A stretch of DNA of 17,329 nucleotides from JBBQWR01 sp038210495 (GCA_038210495.1 JBBQWR010000070.1:1-17329); one strand, 5' to 3'; shown: positions 7,447 through 15,943, numbered from the stretch's first letter. Program-made: numbers and translations. Notes: generated from the letters alone by a model not told the origin.

Positions 7447-8077
7447 CCAGCTTTCTCGGCATTTTCTTAGCTGAGGCAGCCTGCCGCGCCCTAAAGTTGC
7501 TCGGCCGGTCGAGCGGGTGGTCCCAGGAATGTATCGCTTCGCTTAGCCTTGCTAGCACACAATCTTGTGCTGACATTTCGCTCATGGGCCAAAATGAGGG
7601 AAATGCTTTACAACCCAAAATCTCGTCTTACACTCACACCCATCGATTGCGGGCCGACGAGGCCTGCGACAAGGACGTCATCGAGGCAAATCAGACGGAA
7701 AAGGAATTCTCTTCGGCCGCGCGCCGCGAATGAAATCGATTGATCGGCTTAGCCCCATCCGCTGCCAAGTTTTCGGGGGTCACCGACCGCGTTATGGACG
7801 ACGCATGGCTTTAATTGCTAGCACGTTCTCGCCGTCGACCTCCGTGCCTGCCAGCGACCCATCATCCCACCGGGTGAGGCGCCGCCGCATCGACGTTGCA
7901 TTCTTGTCGCGAGTTCGGAGGGGCCTCGACTGGGTGTATCGTTTCACTGATCGTGGTTCACGGTTGACCGGCGACTTCGTCTCACCTACCCCGCAGTCCG
8001 ATGCGGCACTGGCAGACCCCTTATTCCCCGGTCGATTGCGAATCCTAACGGCACAAGACGTGTCGAGGAGTTTTTTA
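7447..8077. other. 631-base intergenic region after sdhB
   Basis: No credible gene. An open frame enters from 7730 and runs into the next gene, but its first 116 codons are Arg/Ser-rich and resemble nothing I know, so they are treated as untranslated. A small perfect hairpin (AGCACA, loop CAATCT, TGTGCT; 7554-7571) lies about 110 bases after sdhB. A second, GCTCG-GCCGGT-CGAGC, is near 7499-7514. Neither has a proper T tract, so a terminator is unproven. No strong promoter was found for the downstream gene. Confidence 0.5.
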
Positions 8078-8824
8078 ATGCGGTCAAAGCCAATGATTGG
8101 TCTTAATGCTGACTTCCGCGGTCCCAAGAAAGACGGGCCGGCCTTCACCTTCGTGAGCTCTGGTTACTACGATGCGATTGTCGCCGTGGGAGGCATTCCC
8201 GTCGTATTGCCGCCGATCGGAGAAGAAGCCGATCTCAAGCGACTGCTGGGGCTGTTGGACGGCATGGTGCTCGTGGGAGGCGCCGACCTCGATCCTCGCC
8301 GCGATGGATTTATGCTCCACCCCACAATTCGCACGATGGACACTCGCCGCGAAGAATTCGATCGCATGTTGATGCGCTTGATCGCCGATCGCCGATTGCC
8401 CGTTTTTGGCATTGGCTCGGGAATGCAACTGCTGAACGTGTCGCAAGGGGGCAATTTGTTTTTGCATATCCCCGAAGACATGCCCAAGGCACTGCCCCAC
8501 AAGGACCCGATCGACCCGGCTCACCGTCATGGGCTCGAGGTGGTGGCTGGCTCGCTCATGGAGCGAGTCTACGGCGACGGTGAAATACGCGTGAACAGCA
8601 TGCACCACATGGCCGTCGACGCCGTGGCGCCTGGATTCCGCGTTACGGCTCTTTGCCCGGACGGGGTGATCGAAGCGATAGAGAGCGTGCGTGACGATTG
8701 GTTTGCCATTGGCACTCAGTTCCACCCCGAGAGCGACTCGGCTTCGGCGTTGGACGTACGCATTTTCGAAGAATTCATGGCCGGCATCACGGGCGAGGTG
8801 ATCTCGATTCCGATGGCCGCCTAA
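8078..8824 (+). CDS. class I glutamine amidotransferase-like protein (peptidase C26/PuuD family) lacking the nucleophile Cys
   Basis: 248 residues. ATG at 8078 is chosen because GAGGAG lies about 7 bases upstream and family similarity begins there (MRSKPMIGLNADFRG). The fold is that of gamma-glutamyl-GABA hydrolase: MIGLN start, GYYDAIVAVGGIPVVLPP, LDGMVLVGGADLDP, FGIGSGMQLLNVSQGGNLFLHI, EIRVNSMHHMAV and a C-terminal QFHPESDSAS. The nucleophile elbow, normally GICRGMQ, reads G111-I-G113-S114-G-M-Q, so the catalytic Cys is Gly113 followed by Ser. H216 and E218 of the triad remain. Hydrolysis by the family mechanism is therefore unlikely; binding, a Ser-based reaction or a regulatory role are alternatives. 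I recall similar Cys-less homologues in planctomycetes but cannot verify that here. It is flanked by unrelated metabolic genes and appears monocistronic. Confidence 0.85.
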   Translation: MRSKPMIGLNADFRGPKKDGPAFTFVSSGYYDAIVAVGGIPVVLPPIGEEADLKRLLGLLDGMVLVGGADLDPRRDGFMLHPTIRTMDTRREEFDRMLMRLIADRRLPVFGIGSGMQLLNVSQGGNLFLHIPEDMPKALPHKDPIDPAHRHGLEVVAGSLMERVYGDGEIRVNSMHHMAVDAVAPGFRVTALCPDGVIEAIESVRDDWFAIGTQFHPESDSASALDVRIFEEFMAGITGEVISIPMAA

Positions 8825-8901
8825 TTAGACCAACGAGCAAGCCGCAAGGCCGCAGCCAATACCGCTGGGTCGTGGAGCCGTGGGAAACAGCGCCCGTCGT
8901 A

Positions 8902-8937
8902 CGCTGAATCCCGCGCCTCTGCGGCCAGCGGTTTTTT
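8902..8937 (+). terminator. candidate intrinsic terminator after the amidotransferase-like gene
   Basis: Outer stem CGCTG (8902-8906) with CAGCG (8926-8930), inner stem CCGC (8911-8914) with GCGG (8921-8924), then a run of six T (8932-8937). The stem has an asymmetric internal loop, so strength is uncertain, but the T run and its position 78 bases after the stop fit. Confidence 0.5.
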
Positions 8938-9046
8938 GTTGCGCCGCAATCGAGCGTTGCCATACGCTTCGCATTCCTCTATCGGGACGCCGACGAACAG
9001 TCTCCGACCGAGATCCGCTGAATAGCACTCAGTCGAATGACGCTGC

Positions 9047-10459
9047 CTACGGCGCAAGCAGCAGTCTTCCCGGCGATTGCAGATAGTCGATCACGCTATT
9101 GAGGAACCGCGCGGCCGCGGCGCCGTCGACGAGGCGGTGGTCGTACGAGAGACTTAGCGGCATTATCAGTCGCGGCTCGATTCGGTCTTCGACGACGACC
9201 GGCATCTTCCGCGATCGGCCGACGAGCAGGATCGCGACCTCGGGATAGTTGATGATCGGCGTGGAATACTGGCCGCCGATCGCGCCGAGATTGCTGATCG
9301 TGAACGACCCGCCGCGCAGGTCTTCGAGCGAATACTGCGTGGCCTTCGCTTTTTCGGCCAACGTTGTCAGCGACTGGGCGATGTGCGAGATGGTCAGCTT
9401 GTCGACGTCGCGAATCACGGGCACCACAAGGCCGCGCTGCGTATCGACGGCAATGCCGAGATTCACATACTCCTTATAGATAATCGTACCGCTTTCCATA
9501 TCGACCGACGCATTCAGCATTGGATGCTGCCGCAGCGACAAAGCCACGGCCTTCATCACGAACACGAGCGATGTCAGTTTGACGTTCGAGCCGGCATAGT
9601 CGGCGACGCTCGCTTTGCGAATTCGTTCCAGTTCGGTGATATCCGCGTCGTCGAAATTCGTGAGATGCGGGATTGTGAACGCCGAGCGGACCATATTGGC
9701 GGCGATCGTCTTTCGCATCTTAGGCATGGGCTCGCGGCGGACCGAGCCCCAGGCGTCGCGATCTTGGGCGGCGGATGGGGCTTGACTGGTGACGCTACCC
9801 GTGGCGTGCCGCACGGCCGAGATAACATCCTCGCGCAAGATTCGGCCGCTCGGTCCAGTGCCTTGCACGCGCGACAGTTCGACGCCCAGTTCCCGGGCCA
9901 AACGTCGAACGGCCGGACCGGCTGGCGCCACCGGCGATGCCGATCCTTCCTCTACGGCTTCATCCTCGTCGTCTGTGGCCGGCGCTGCGGAGGCGATCGC
10001 CCGTGGGGCAGCCGTTTCGTGATGCCCGTTGCCCTGGCGCGCGGCAGGCCTGGGCGCCGAAAAATCGGCGGCCGGCGACTTGGGGGGCGAGGCTTTCGCC
10101 GGCGCCGATTTTGCGTTCGCCGGCTTGAGCGGCGCGGCGTTGACGGGCTCGGCTTTGGCCGCTTGCGGCTTTGCGGCCGCGGGCGGTTTGCCCGCCGAGG
10201 TCGGCGCCGATTTCGCCGCGCCGGCGGTCTCTTCGATCGTCAACAGCGCCTGCCCCACCTTGACGGTTTCGCCCGGCTTGACGTGGATCTTGCTGACTCG
10301 CCCGCCGATTGACACCGGAACGGGAATCACGGCTTTTTCCGTTTCGATCTCGATCACGTCCTGCTGCGGACGAATCGTGTCGCCAACGTTGACCAAGAGA
10401 CTGACAACATCGCCCGAGGCGATGTTTTCACCAAGATCCGGTAGTTTGAATTCGGGCAT
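9047..10459 (-). CDS. aceF: dihydrolipoamide acetyltransferase, E2 of pyruvate dehydrogenase
   Basis: 470 residues from an ATG at 10457-10459; no Shine-Dalgarno visible. E2 forms the core of the PDH complex, takes the acetyl group from E1 on a swinging lipoyl arm and passes it to CoA. One lipoyl domain spans residues 1-78 with K42 in IETEKAVIPV as the lipoylation site. A flexible Ala/Pro/Lys linker runs about 79-180, and a peripheral-subunit-binding domain about 182-220 (PAVRRLARELGVELSRVQGTGPSGRILREDV). The catalytic acetyltransferase domain runs about 240-470 and ends with the active-site motif H441-RLVD445-G. A single lipoyl domain is fewer than the three of E. coli AceF but common elsewhere. 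It lies downstream of aceE on the same strand, separated by 106 bases that contain repeats. E3 is not in the window. Confidence 0.94.
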   Translation of the reverse strand: MPEFKLPDLGENIASGDVVSLLVNVGDTIRPQQDVIEIETEKAVIPVPVSIGGRVSKIHVKPGETVKVGQALLTIEETAGAAKSAPTSAGKPPAAAKPQAAKAEPVNAAPLKPANAKSAPAKASPPKSPAADFSAPRPAARQGNGHHETAAPRAIASAAPATDDEDEAVEEGSASPVAPAGPAVRRLARELGVELSRVQGTGPSGRILREDVISAVRHATGSVTSQAPSAAQDRDAWGSVRREPMPKMRKTIAANMVRSAFTIPHLTNFDDADITELERIRKASVADYAGSNVKLTSLVFVMKAVALSLRQHPMLNASVDMESGTIIYKEYVNLGIAVDTQRGLVVPVIRDVDKLTISHIAQSLTTLAEKAKATQYSLEDLRGGSFTISNLGAIGGQYSTPIINYPEVAILLVGRSRKMPVVVEDRIEPRLIMPLSLSYDHRLVDGAAAARFLNSVIDYLQSPGRLLLAP

Positions 10460-10469
10460 AAGGAGCGGA

Positions 10470-10560
10470 AATGTCTAATGACGAATGTCTAAGGAATGAC
10501 GCATGCTTAAACGACGAACCAGCCGCGTTCGCTTGCGACGCGCTTTTACGTTATCGACCA
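10470..10560. repeat. heptamer repeat and GC hairpin in the aceE-aceF gap
   Basis: On the minus strand 10470-10491 reads TTAG-ACATTCG-TCATTAG-ACATT, near-identical to the array at 331-360 (TTAGNCATTCGTCATT shared apart from one base). Further CATTCC and TCATTGG pieces extend toward the aceE stop. At 10524-10542 CGCGTTCGC and GCGACGCG form an 8-pair stem with one bulged T and a TT loop. On the plus strand it is followed by CTTTT, but aceE and aceF are read from the other strand, where no T run follows. The element takes up nearly the whole 106-base gap. Confidence 0.65.
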
Positions 10561-10565
10561 ATGAC

Positions 10566-13469
10566 CTAACAAGCGAACGGATCGGATTTTTCGGGATCGA
10601 TCCCCAAATCCACGATCGCGGCGGCGATCTTCGCACGGTCGAACTGCTGGCGATCGGCCAATTGCGTGAGGGCCGCGATCGTGACGCATTCGGCGTCCAC
10701 CTCGAAGAACCGCCGCAGGGCCGGCCGGGCTTCGCTGCGGCCGAAGCCATCGGTGCCCAATACGAACAGGCCGCCGGGAACCCACGGATCGAGCTGTTCG
10801 GGCACGGCTCGCACATAATCGGAGGCCGCCAAGAATGGCCCCTGCGCTCCGGCGATCGCCTTTTCGAAATAGCTCTGCTTGGGCGGCGCGGTCGGATGCA
10901 GCATGTTCCACCGCCGACAGGCCATTGCGTCGCGGCGAAGCTCCTTGTAACTGGTCACGCTCCACACGTCGCTCGACACGCCGTATTTTTCGGCGAGGAT
11001 CGTTTGCGCCCGCAGCACTTCTCGCAAAATCGCGCCGCTGCCGAGCATTTGCAACCGCGGCGCGCCGCCGCCCGCTTCGACGCTCGACAGCTTGTAGATG
11101 CCCCGCACGATGCCTTCGGTCACGCCCTGCGGCATCGCCGGCATCTTGTAATTTTCGTTGCCGATCGTGATGTAGTAGATCGCATCCTCGCCGAGCTCAT
11201 ACATCTTGTGCATGCCGTCGAGCACGATCACGGTCGATTCATAAACGAACGCCGGATCGTAGCTTCGTATGTTGGGATAAGCGATCGCGAATAGATGGCT
11301 GTTGCCGTCTTGATGCTGCAAGCCTTCGCCGGCCAATGTCGTTCGGCCCGCGGTGCCGCCGAGCAAAAAGCCCTTCGCCCGCGAGTCGAGCGCGGCCCAA
11401 ATCTGGTCGCCGATTCTCTGGAAACCGAACATCGAATAGTAAATAAACATCGGAATCATCGGCACGCCATGCACGGAATAGGCCGTGCCCGCGGCGACGA
11501 ACGAAGCCATCGACCCGGCCTCGGTGATTCCCTCTTCGAGAATCTGGCCGTCGGTGGCTTCGCGGTAATAGAGCAACTGATCGGAATCGACCGGTTCGTA
11601 CAATTGGCCGACGTGGCTGTAAATACCGCATTGCTTAAACAGCGGGTCCATCCCAAACGTCCGCGATTCGTCGGGCACGATCGGCACGATATACTTGCCG
11701 ACCTTCTTGTCTTTGAGCAGGGCGCTCATCAGCGTCACGACACCCGTCGTGGTCGAAACCTCGCGGCCGACGCTCTTTTCGATGAACAGCACATAATCAT
11801 CGAGCTTCGGCGTTTGGAGCCGGGTTGGCGACGCCGGCCGGCTGGGGACATAGCCACCCAGCTTCTGCCGTCGCTCTTGGAGATATTTCATCTCGGGGGA
11901 ATCGTCGGCCGGCCGATAGAACGGCGCCTTGGCGACCTCGTCGTCGGAAATGGGAATTCCGAATCGCGACCGGAATTCGCGGAGCTCGTCTTCGTTCAAC
12001 TTTTTCTGCTGGTGGGTCGTGTTGCGTCCCTCGCCGACTTCGCCCAGACCGTAGCCCTTGATCGTTTTGGCCAGCACGACGGTCGGCTTGCCCTTGCATT
12101 CGACGGCGGCTTTATAAGCCGCATAGACCTTTTCTGGATCGTGGCCGCCGCGACGGAGCTTTTTCAGCTTCTCGTCCGACAAATGGCTGACCATCTCCAG
12201 CAGCTCCGGATACTTTCCGAAAAAGTGCTCGCGAATGTACGAGCCGGGCATGACGTTGTATTTCTGATACTCGCCGTCGATGACCTCGCCCATCCGCTTG
12301 ACGAGCAATCCGGACTCGTCCTTGGCCAACAGGTCGTCCCAATCGTCGCCCCACAACACCTTAATCACATTCCAACCCGCGCCACGGAACAGACCCTCGA
12401 GCTCCTGCACGATCTTGCCGTTGCCCCGCACCGGGCCGTCCAGCCGCTGGAGATTGCAGTTGATCACGAAGATCAGATTGTCGAGTTTTTCGCGCGAGGC
12501 CAGCGTAATAGCGCCCAATGTCTCGGGCTCGTCGCATTCGCCGTCACCGATGAAGCACCACACGTGCGACGCACTCGTGTCTTTCAAACTTCGATCTTGC
12601 AAATACTTATTGAATCGAGCGTGATAGATCGATTGGATCGGACCCAATCCCATCGACACGGTGGGGTATTCCCAAAACGTCGGCATCAGCCACGGATGGG
12701 GATACGACGACAGCCCGCCGCCCGGCGCCAGTTCGCGGCGGAAGTTCGTGAGCTGCGTTTCATTCAGCCGGCCTTCGAGAAACGCCCGCGAGTAGATGCC
12801 GGGCGATGCGTGCCCCTGAAAATAAACCTGATCGCCCGAATAGTCGTCCCCTTTGCCGCGGAAAAAGTGGTTAAACGCGACTTCATAGAGCGTAGCGGCC
12901 GAGGCGTACGTCGAGATGTGGCCGCCGATGCCGGACGATTCCTTGTTCGCCCGGACGACCATCGCCATCGCGTTCCAGCGGATGATGCTCTTGATCCGGC
13001 GCTCGATCTCGCGATTGCCCGGGTAGGCGGGCTGCTCGTCGGCTGAGATCGTGTTGATATACGGCGTGGTGGCGGAAAACGGCAGATCGACGCCGTAGCG
13101 ATAGGCTTCTTCCTCAAGCACGGAGAGCAAGTAACTGACCCGATCGGGGCCCTTGCTTTCGAGCACGTAGCGGAGCGAATCGAGCCACTCTTGGGTTTCG
13201 CTTGGATCGACGTCTTCGGCTCCGGCGGAGATCGAGCCCAGTTCGGTCGAGGAGTCAGTCGATCCATCGGCGTCCGAGCCATCTTCGGCGCCGTCGCCCA
13301 AGGAGGCTTCGGTCTCGGCTACGTCGACATCGGCTGCTTCACCGTGAGGATCGCCAGCCCGAGCCAGCTCGCCGTCGGGCATTTGGCCGGCAGCGCCCTT
13401 GGGCTCGGCGTCAGCAGCGCCGTTACTCGCTCCATACGACTGCCGATCCTTGGTGTGACCTCTCGCCAT
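10566..13469 (-). CDS. aceE: pyruvate dehydrogenase E1 component, homodimeric type
   Basis: 967 residues; the ATG at 13467-13469 has AGGA nine bases upstream. It decarboxylates pyruvate on thiamine diphosphate and reductively acetylates the lipoyl arm of AceF. Similarity to E. coli AceE starts at D88 (DPSETQEWLDSL...) and continues through PYINTI, YPGNREIERRI, RWNAMAMV and GHISTYASAATLYEVAFNHFFRG. The thiamine-diphosphate motif begins GDG at 308-310 and ends VIN with N337. Later blocks RLDGPVRGNGKIVQELEG, KTIKGYGLG, VPDESRTFGMDPLF and YYSMFGFQRIGDQIWA are also intact. The first ~85 residues are an unusual acidic, Ser/Gly/Ala-rich tail (for example GDGAEDGSDADGSTDSSTE) absent from E. coli AceE, about 78 residues longer. 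In E. coli the E1 N-terminus contacts the E2 binding domain, so the tail may affect assembly (inference). First gene of aceE-aceF, divergent from metG. Confidence 0.95.
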   Translation of the reverse strand: MARGHTKDRQSYGASNGAADAEPKGAAGQMPDGELARAGDPHGEAADVDVAETEASLGDGAEDGSDADGSTDSSTELGSISAGAEDVDPSETQEWLDSLRYVLESKGPDRVSYLLSVLEEEAYRYGVDLPFSATTPYINTISADEQPAYPGNREIERRIKSIIRWNAMAMVVRANKESSGIGGHISTYASAATLYEVAFNHFFRGKGDDYSGDQVYFQGHASPGIYSRAFLEGRLNETQLTNFRRELAPGGGLSSYPHPWLMPTFWEYPTVSMGLGPIQSIYHARFNKYLQDRSLKDTSASHVWCFIGDGECDEPETLGAITLASREKLDNLIFVINCNLQRLDGPVRGNGKIVQELEGLFRGAGWNVIKVLWGDDWDDLLAKDESGLLVKRMGEVIDGEYQKYNVMPGSYIREHFFGKYPELLEMVSHLSDEKLKKLRRGGHDPEKVYAAYKAAVECKGKPTVVLAKTIKGYGLGEVGEGRNTTHQQKKLNEDELREFRSRFGIPISDDEVAKAPFYRPADDSPEMKYLQERRQKLGGYVPSRPASPTRLQTPKLDDYVLFIEKSVGREVSTTTGVVTLMSALLKDKKVGKYIVPIVPDESRTFGMDPLFKQCGIYSHVGQLYEPVDSDQLLYYREATDGQILEEGITEAGSMASFVAAGTAYSVHGVPMIPMFIYYSMFGFQRIGDQIWAALDSRAKGFLLGGTAGRTTLAGEGLQHQDGNSHLFAIAYPNIRSYDPAFVYESTVIVLDGMHKMYELGEDAIYYITIGNENYKMPAMPQGVTEGIVRGIYKLSSVEAGGGAPRLQMLGSGAILREVLRAQTILAEKYGVSSDVWSVTSYKELRRDAMACRRWNMLHPTAPPKQSYFEKAIAGAQGPFLAASDYVRAVPEQLDPWVPGGLFVLGTDGFGRSEARPALRRFFEVDAECVTIAALTQLADRQQFDRAKIAAAIVDLGIDPEKSDPFAC

Positions 13470-13617
13470 AACTCACGTTCCTCGTAGAGATTGATCGCCA
13501 AACATATTGTCGCGAAGCGTGCGATTAGCCAACGGCGGCGGCGACGAGAAAGTCATCGGCCGGCGCGTGGCGAGCCCCGCTGAATACCCAATCATTTTCT
13601 GTCATTCGGGTTACGGC

Positions 13618-13646
13618 ATTATCCTTAAGCGTCCCCGGCGCGTAAA
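13618..13646 (-). promoter_or_regulatory. candidate promoter of aceE
   Basis: Minus strand TTTACG (13641-13646, four of six), 17-base spacer, GATAAT (13618-13623, five of six). Transcription would start near 13611, giving a leader of about 140 bases before the aceE ATG. The leader shows no riboswitch I recognise. Confidence 0.45.
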
Positions 13647-13658
13647 GGGGAAAGCCTC

Positions 13659-13676
13659 GCGCTCTGGCGAGAGCGC
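13659..13676. repeat. perfect hairpin between the divergent aceE and metG promoters
   Basis: GCGCTCT (13659-13665), loop GGCG, AGAGCGC (13670-13676): a perfect 7-base stem. It sits 12 bases upstream of the aceE -35 and just upstream of the metG -35, so it could be an operator shared by both promoters, or another REP-like insertion. No T tract on either side. Confidence 0.5.
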
Positions 13677-13680
13677 TCCA

Positions 13681-13710
13681 CTGCCAGTCCGTCGGCCGCC
13701 CCGCTACAAT
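13681..13710 (+). promoter_or_regulatory. candidate promoter of metG
   Basis: CTGCCA (13681-13686, four of six), 18-base spacer, TACAAT (13705-13710, five of six). Predicted start near 13717, leaving a leader of about 32 bases. No T-box or SAM-riboswitch features fit in so short a leader. Confidence 0.45.
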
Positions 13711-13748
13711 CGTGACTTCAAGCCAACCACTCCCGACTTTCGCCCTCC

Positions 13749-15815
13749 ATGCGTCGCATCCTCGTCACCGCCGCCTTACCCTATGCCAATGGTCCCATTC
13801 ACCTGGGCCATCTCGTCGAGTACATCCAGACCGACATCTGGGTGCGATTCCAAAAGCTGCGAGGCAACAAGTGCATCTATATTTGCGCCGACGATACGCA
13901 CGGCACGGCGATCATGATTCGCGCCCGGCACGAGGGGCGCAGCGAAGAGGCCCTGATCGCCGATATGCGGGAAGCCCACATCCGGGACTTCGCCGGCTTC
14001 GACGTCGAGTTCGACAACTACGGCAGCACCAACAGTCCGGCGAATCGCGAGCTTTGCAATGAGGTTTGGGCCGCATTGCGCAAGGCCGGGCTGATCGCCG
14101 AGCGCGACGTCACGCAGCTTTACGACGCCCAGGCGGGCACATTTCTGGCGGACCGGTTCGTCAAGGGAACGTGCCCAGTCTGCAAAACGCCCGACCAATA
14201 TGGCGATAGTTGCGAGAAATGCGGTAGCACTTATAGCCCCACCGAACTGACCGATCCCGTGAGCACGCTGAGCGGCACGCGGCCCGAGCTGCGGTCCGCC
14301 AAGCACCTATTCGTCGTGATCGAGAAGCTGCACGATTTTCTCACCGATTGGACTCAAAGCGGCGAGCACTTGCAGCCGGAGATCGCCAACTACCTGAAAG
14401 GGCACTTTTTGGGCGAGCCGCTCCGGGACTGGGATGTGTCGCGGCCGAAGCCCTATTTCGGCTTCGAGATTCCCGATAGTCCCGGAGATTGCTGGTACGT
14501 GTGGTTCGACGCCCCGATCGGCTACATGGCTTCGACGCGCGAGTGGTGCGACAGGGTCGGATCGCAAGAAGGATTGACGCTCGACGATTGGTGGCGAGGC
14601 TCGGCTACCGAGATTCACCACTTCATCGGCAAGGACATCCAATACTTCCATGCCCTGTTTTGGCCGGCCATGCTCAAGGCGTCCGGCTTTAGCCTGCCGC
14701 GCAAGATTCACATCCACGGTCATCTCACCGTTGGCGGCGAGAAGATGTCGAAATCGAAGGGTACGTTCGTGCGCGGCGCGACATATCTCAAACATCTGAA
14801 TCCGACCTACCTGCGGTATTACTACGCGGCGAAACTGTCCGCGCGCGTCGACGATTTGGATCTCAATCTGGAAGAATTCGCGACCAAGGTGAATTCGGAC
14901 CTAGTCGGCAAGTTGGTGAATCTCGCCAGCCGCTCCGCCCGATTTGTCGCCGAGACTGGGCTCTCGTCCGGCTACCATAACGACGGAGGGCTGTTCGCTG
15001 CCGCCGCTGCCGCCGGAGAGTCGATTGCCGCCGACTATGAGGCGTGCGATTACAGCAAGGCCATGCGGTCGATCATGGCGCTGGCCGACGCGGCGAATCA
15101 ATATATCGACGCCAAAGAGCCCTGGAAGCTCCGCAAAGATCCCGCGAAAGCCGCCGAGGTCCAAAACATCTGCACCGTGGCGCTGAACCTGTTCCGCCAA
15201 TTGGTCGTCTATCTGGCGCCGGTGCTACCGCGATTGGTCGAGCAAACGAATCGACTTTTCGGCGAGCCTATTCGCCGTTGGGAGGACGCACAGCGGCCGC
15301 TCATCGGCTCAGCCGTACAGCCCTTCGAAACTTTATTGACACGAGTCGAACCCACGCAGGTCCAAGCCATGATCGAAGAAAGCAAAGAAGCCGCCTCGGC
15401 GACCGTCGCTGACGCTCCGTCCATCCCGCCTATCGCGTCCGTCCCCGTCGATGGCACCGAGCCGCTCGCTGCCGAGCCGCTCCAGCCCGAGTGTACGTAC
15501 GACGATTTCGCCAAAGTCGACCTGCGGGTCGCGCGCGTGATCGCCGCCGAAGTGCTTCCCAAGGCCAAAAAACTGCTCAAGCTGACACTAAGCCTAGGCG
15601 GCGACAGTCATCGGACCGTGTTTGCGGGCATCAAGAGCGCTTACAAAGCCGAATCGCTCGTGGGCCGTCTCGTCATCTGCGTCGCGAATCTGGCTCCGCG
15701 TCAAATGCAATTCGGCCTCAGCGAAGGGATGGTCGTCGCCGCCGGCGCGGGAGGCGAAGAAATCTTCTTGCTGTCGCCCGACTCGGGCGCCAAACCGGGG
15801 CACCGCGTGCATTAA
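13749..15815 (+). CDS. metG: methionyl-tRNA synthetase with C-terminal tRNA-binding domain
   Basis: 688 residues from ATG 13749. It charges initiator and elongator tRNA-Met with methionine in the cytoplasm. Class I motifs are visible: PYANGPIHLGH (residues 11-21, HIGH equivalent) and KMSKS at 332-336. The connective-peptide zinc knuckle has C142, C145, C155 and C158. WYVWFDAPIGY and HFIGKDIQYFHALFWPAML line the active site. The anticodon-binding helical domain runs about 370-560. An Ala/Pro/Glu-rich linker leads to a Trbp111/EMAPII-like OB-fold tRNA-binding domain at about 584-688 (YDDFAKVDLRVARV ... NLAPRQMQFGLSEGMVVAA), which mediates dimerisation in E. coli-type MetG. Length matches E. coli MetG (677). 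No Shine-Dalgarno is seen before the ATG. Divergent from aceE, convergent with rnc. Confidence 0.96.
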   Translation: MRRILVTAALPYANGPIHLGHLVEYIQTDIWVRFQKLRGNKCIYICADDTHGTAIMIRARHEGRSEEALIADMREAHIRDFAGFDVEFDNYGSTNSPANRELCNEVWAALRKAGLIAERDVTQLYDAQAGTFLADRFVKGTCPVCKTPDQYGDSCEKCGSTYSPTELTDPVSTLSGTRPELRSAKHLFVVIEKLHDFLTDWTQSGEHLQPEIANYLKGHFLGEPLRDWDVSRPKPYFGFEIPDSPGDCWYVWFDAPIGYMASTREWCDRVGSQEGLTLDDWWRGSATEIHHFIGKDIQYFHALFWPAMLKASGFSLPRKIHIHGHLTVGGEKMSKSKGTFVRGATYLKHLNPTYLRYYYAAKLSARVDDLDLNLEEFATKVNSDLVGKLVNLASRSARFVAETGLSSGYHNDGGLFAAAAAAGESIAADYEACDYSKAMRSIMALADAANQYIDAKEPWKLRKDPAKAAEVQNICTVALNLFRQLVVYLAPVLPRLVEQTNRLFGEPIRRWEDAQRPLIGSAVQPFETLLTRVEPTQVQAMIEESKEAASATVADAPSIPPIASVPVDGTEPLAAEPLQPECTYDDFAKVDLRVARVIAAEVLPKAKKLLKLTLSLGGDSHRTVFAGIKSAYKAESLVGRLVICVANLAPRQMQFGLSEGMVVAAGAGGEEIFLLSPDSGAKPGHRVH

Positions 15816-15882
15816 CGTGCATCGAAGAGTGTGGCCCGAAGAAATGGAAATCCGTTCCAAAAAGGTGTTCGCCCCGTCGTAG

Positions 15883-15900
15883 GTCAGGCATCTGCCTGAC
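15883..15900. repeat. perfect palindrome between convergent metG and rnc
   Basis: GTCAGGCA (15883-15890), TC, TGCCTGAC (15893-15900): an 8-base perfect inverted repeat in the 128-base convergent gap. Neither flank has a T run, so it is not a standard intrinsic terminator, although it could still block 3' exonuclease for both transcripts. It resembles GTCAGGC-type REP palindromes I associate with planctomycete genomes (from memory, unverified). Confidence 0.6.
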
Positions 15901-15943
15901 ATGCGTCCGGCCTCCATCATCGGCTGCCCCCTGCGCGGTGCCG

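Noticed and set aside
7730..8077. 116-residue N-terminal extension of the amidotransferase-like protein
   Set aside because: Family similarity and a strong Shine-Dalgarno both start at the ATG at 8078.
9383..10312. Rightward 309-codon open frame
   Set aside because: Antisense of aceF; its Arg/Gly-rich part mirrors the Ala/Pro linker.
11295..13046. Rightward 583-codon open frame
   Set aside because: Antisense of aceE; long frames opposite GC-rich genes are expected and no domain is recognisable.
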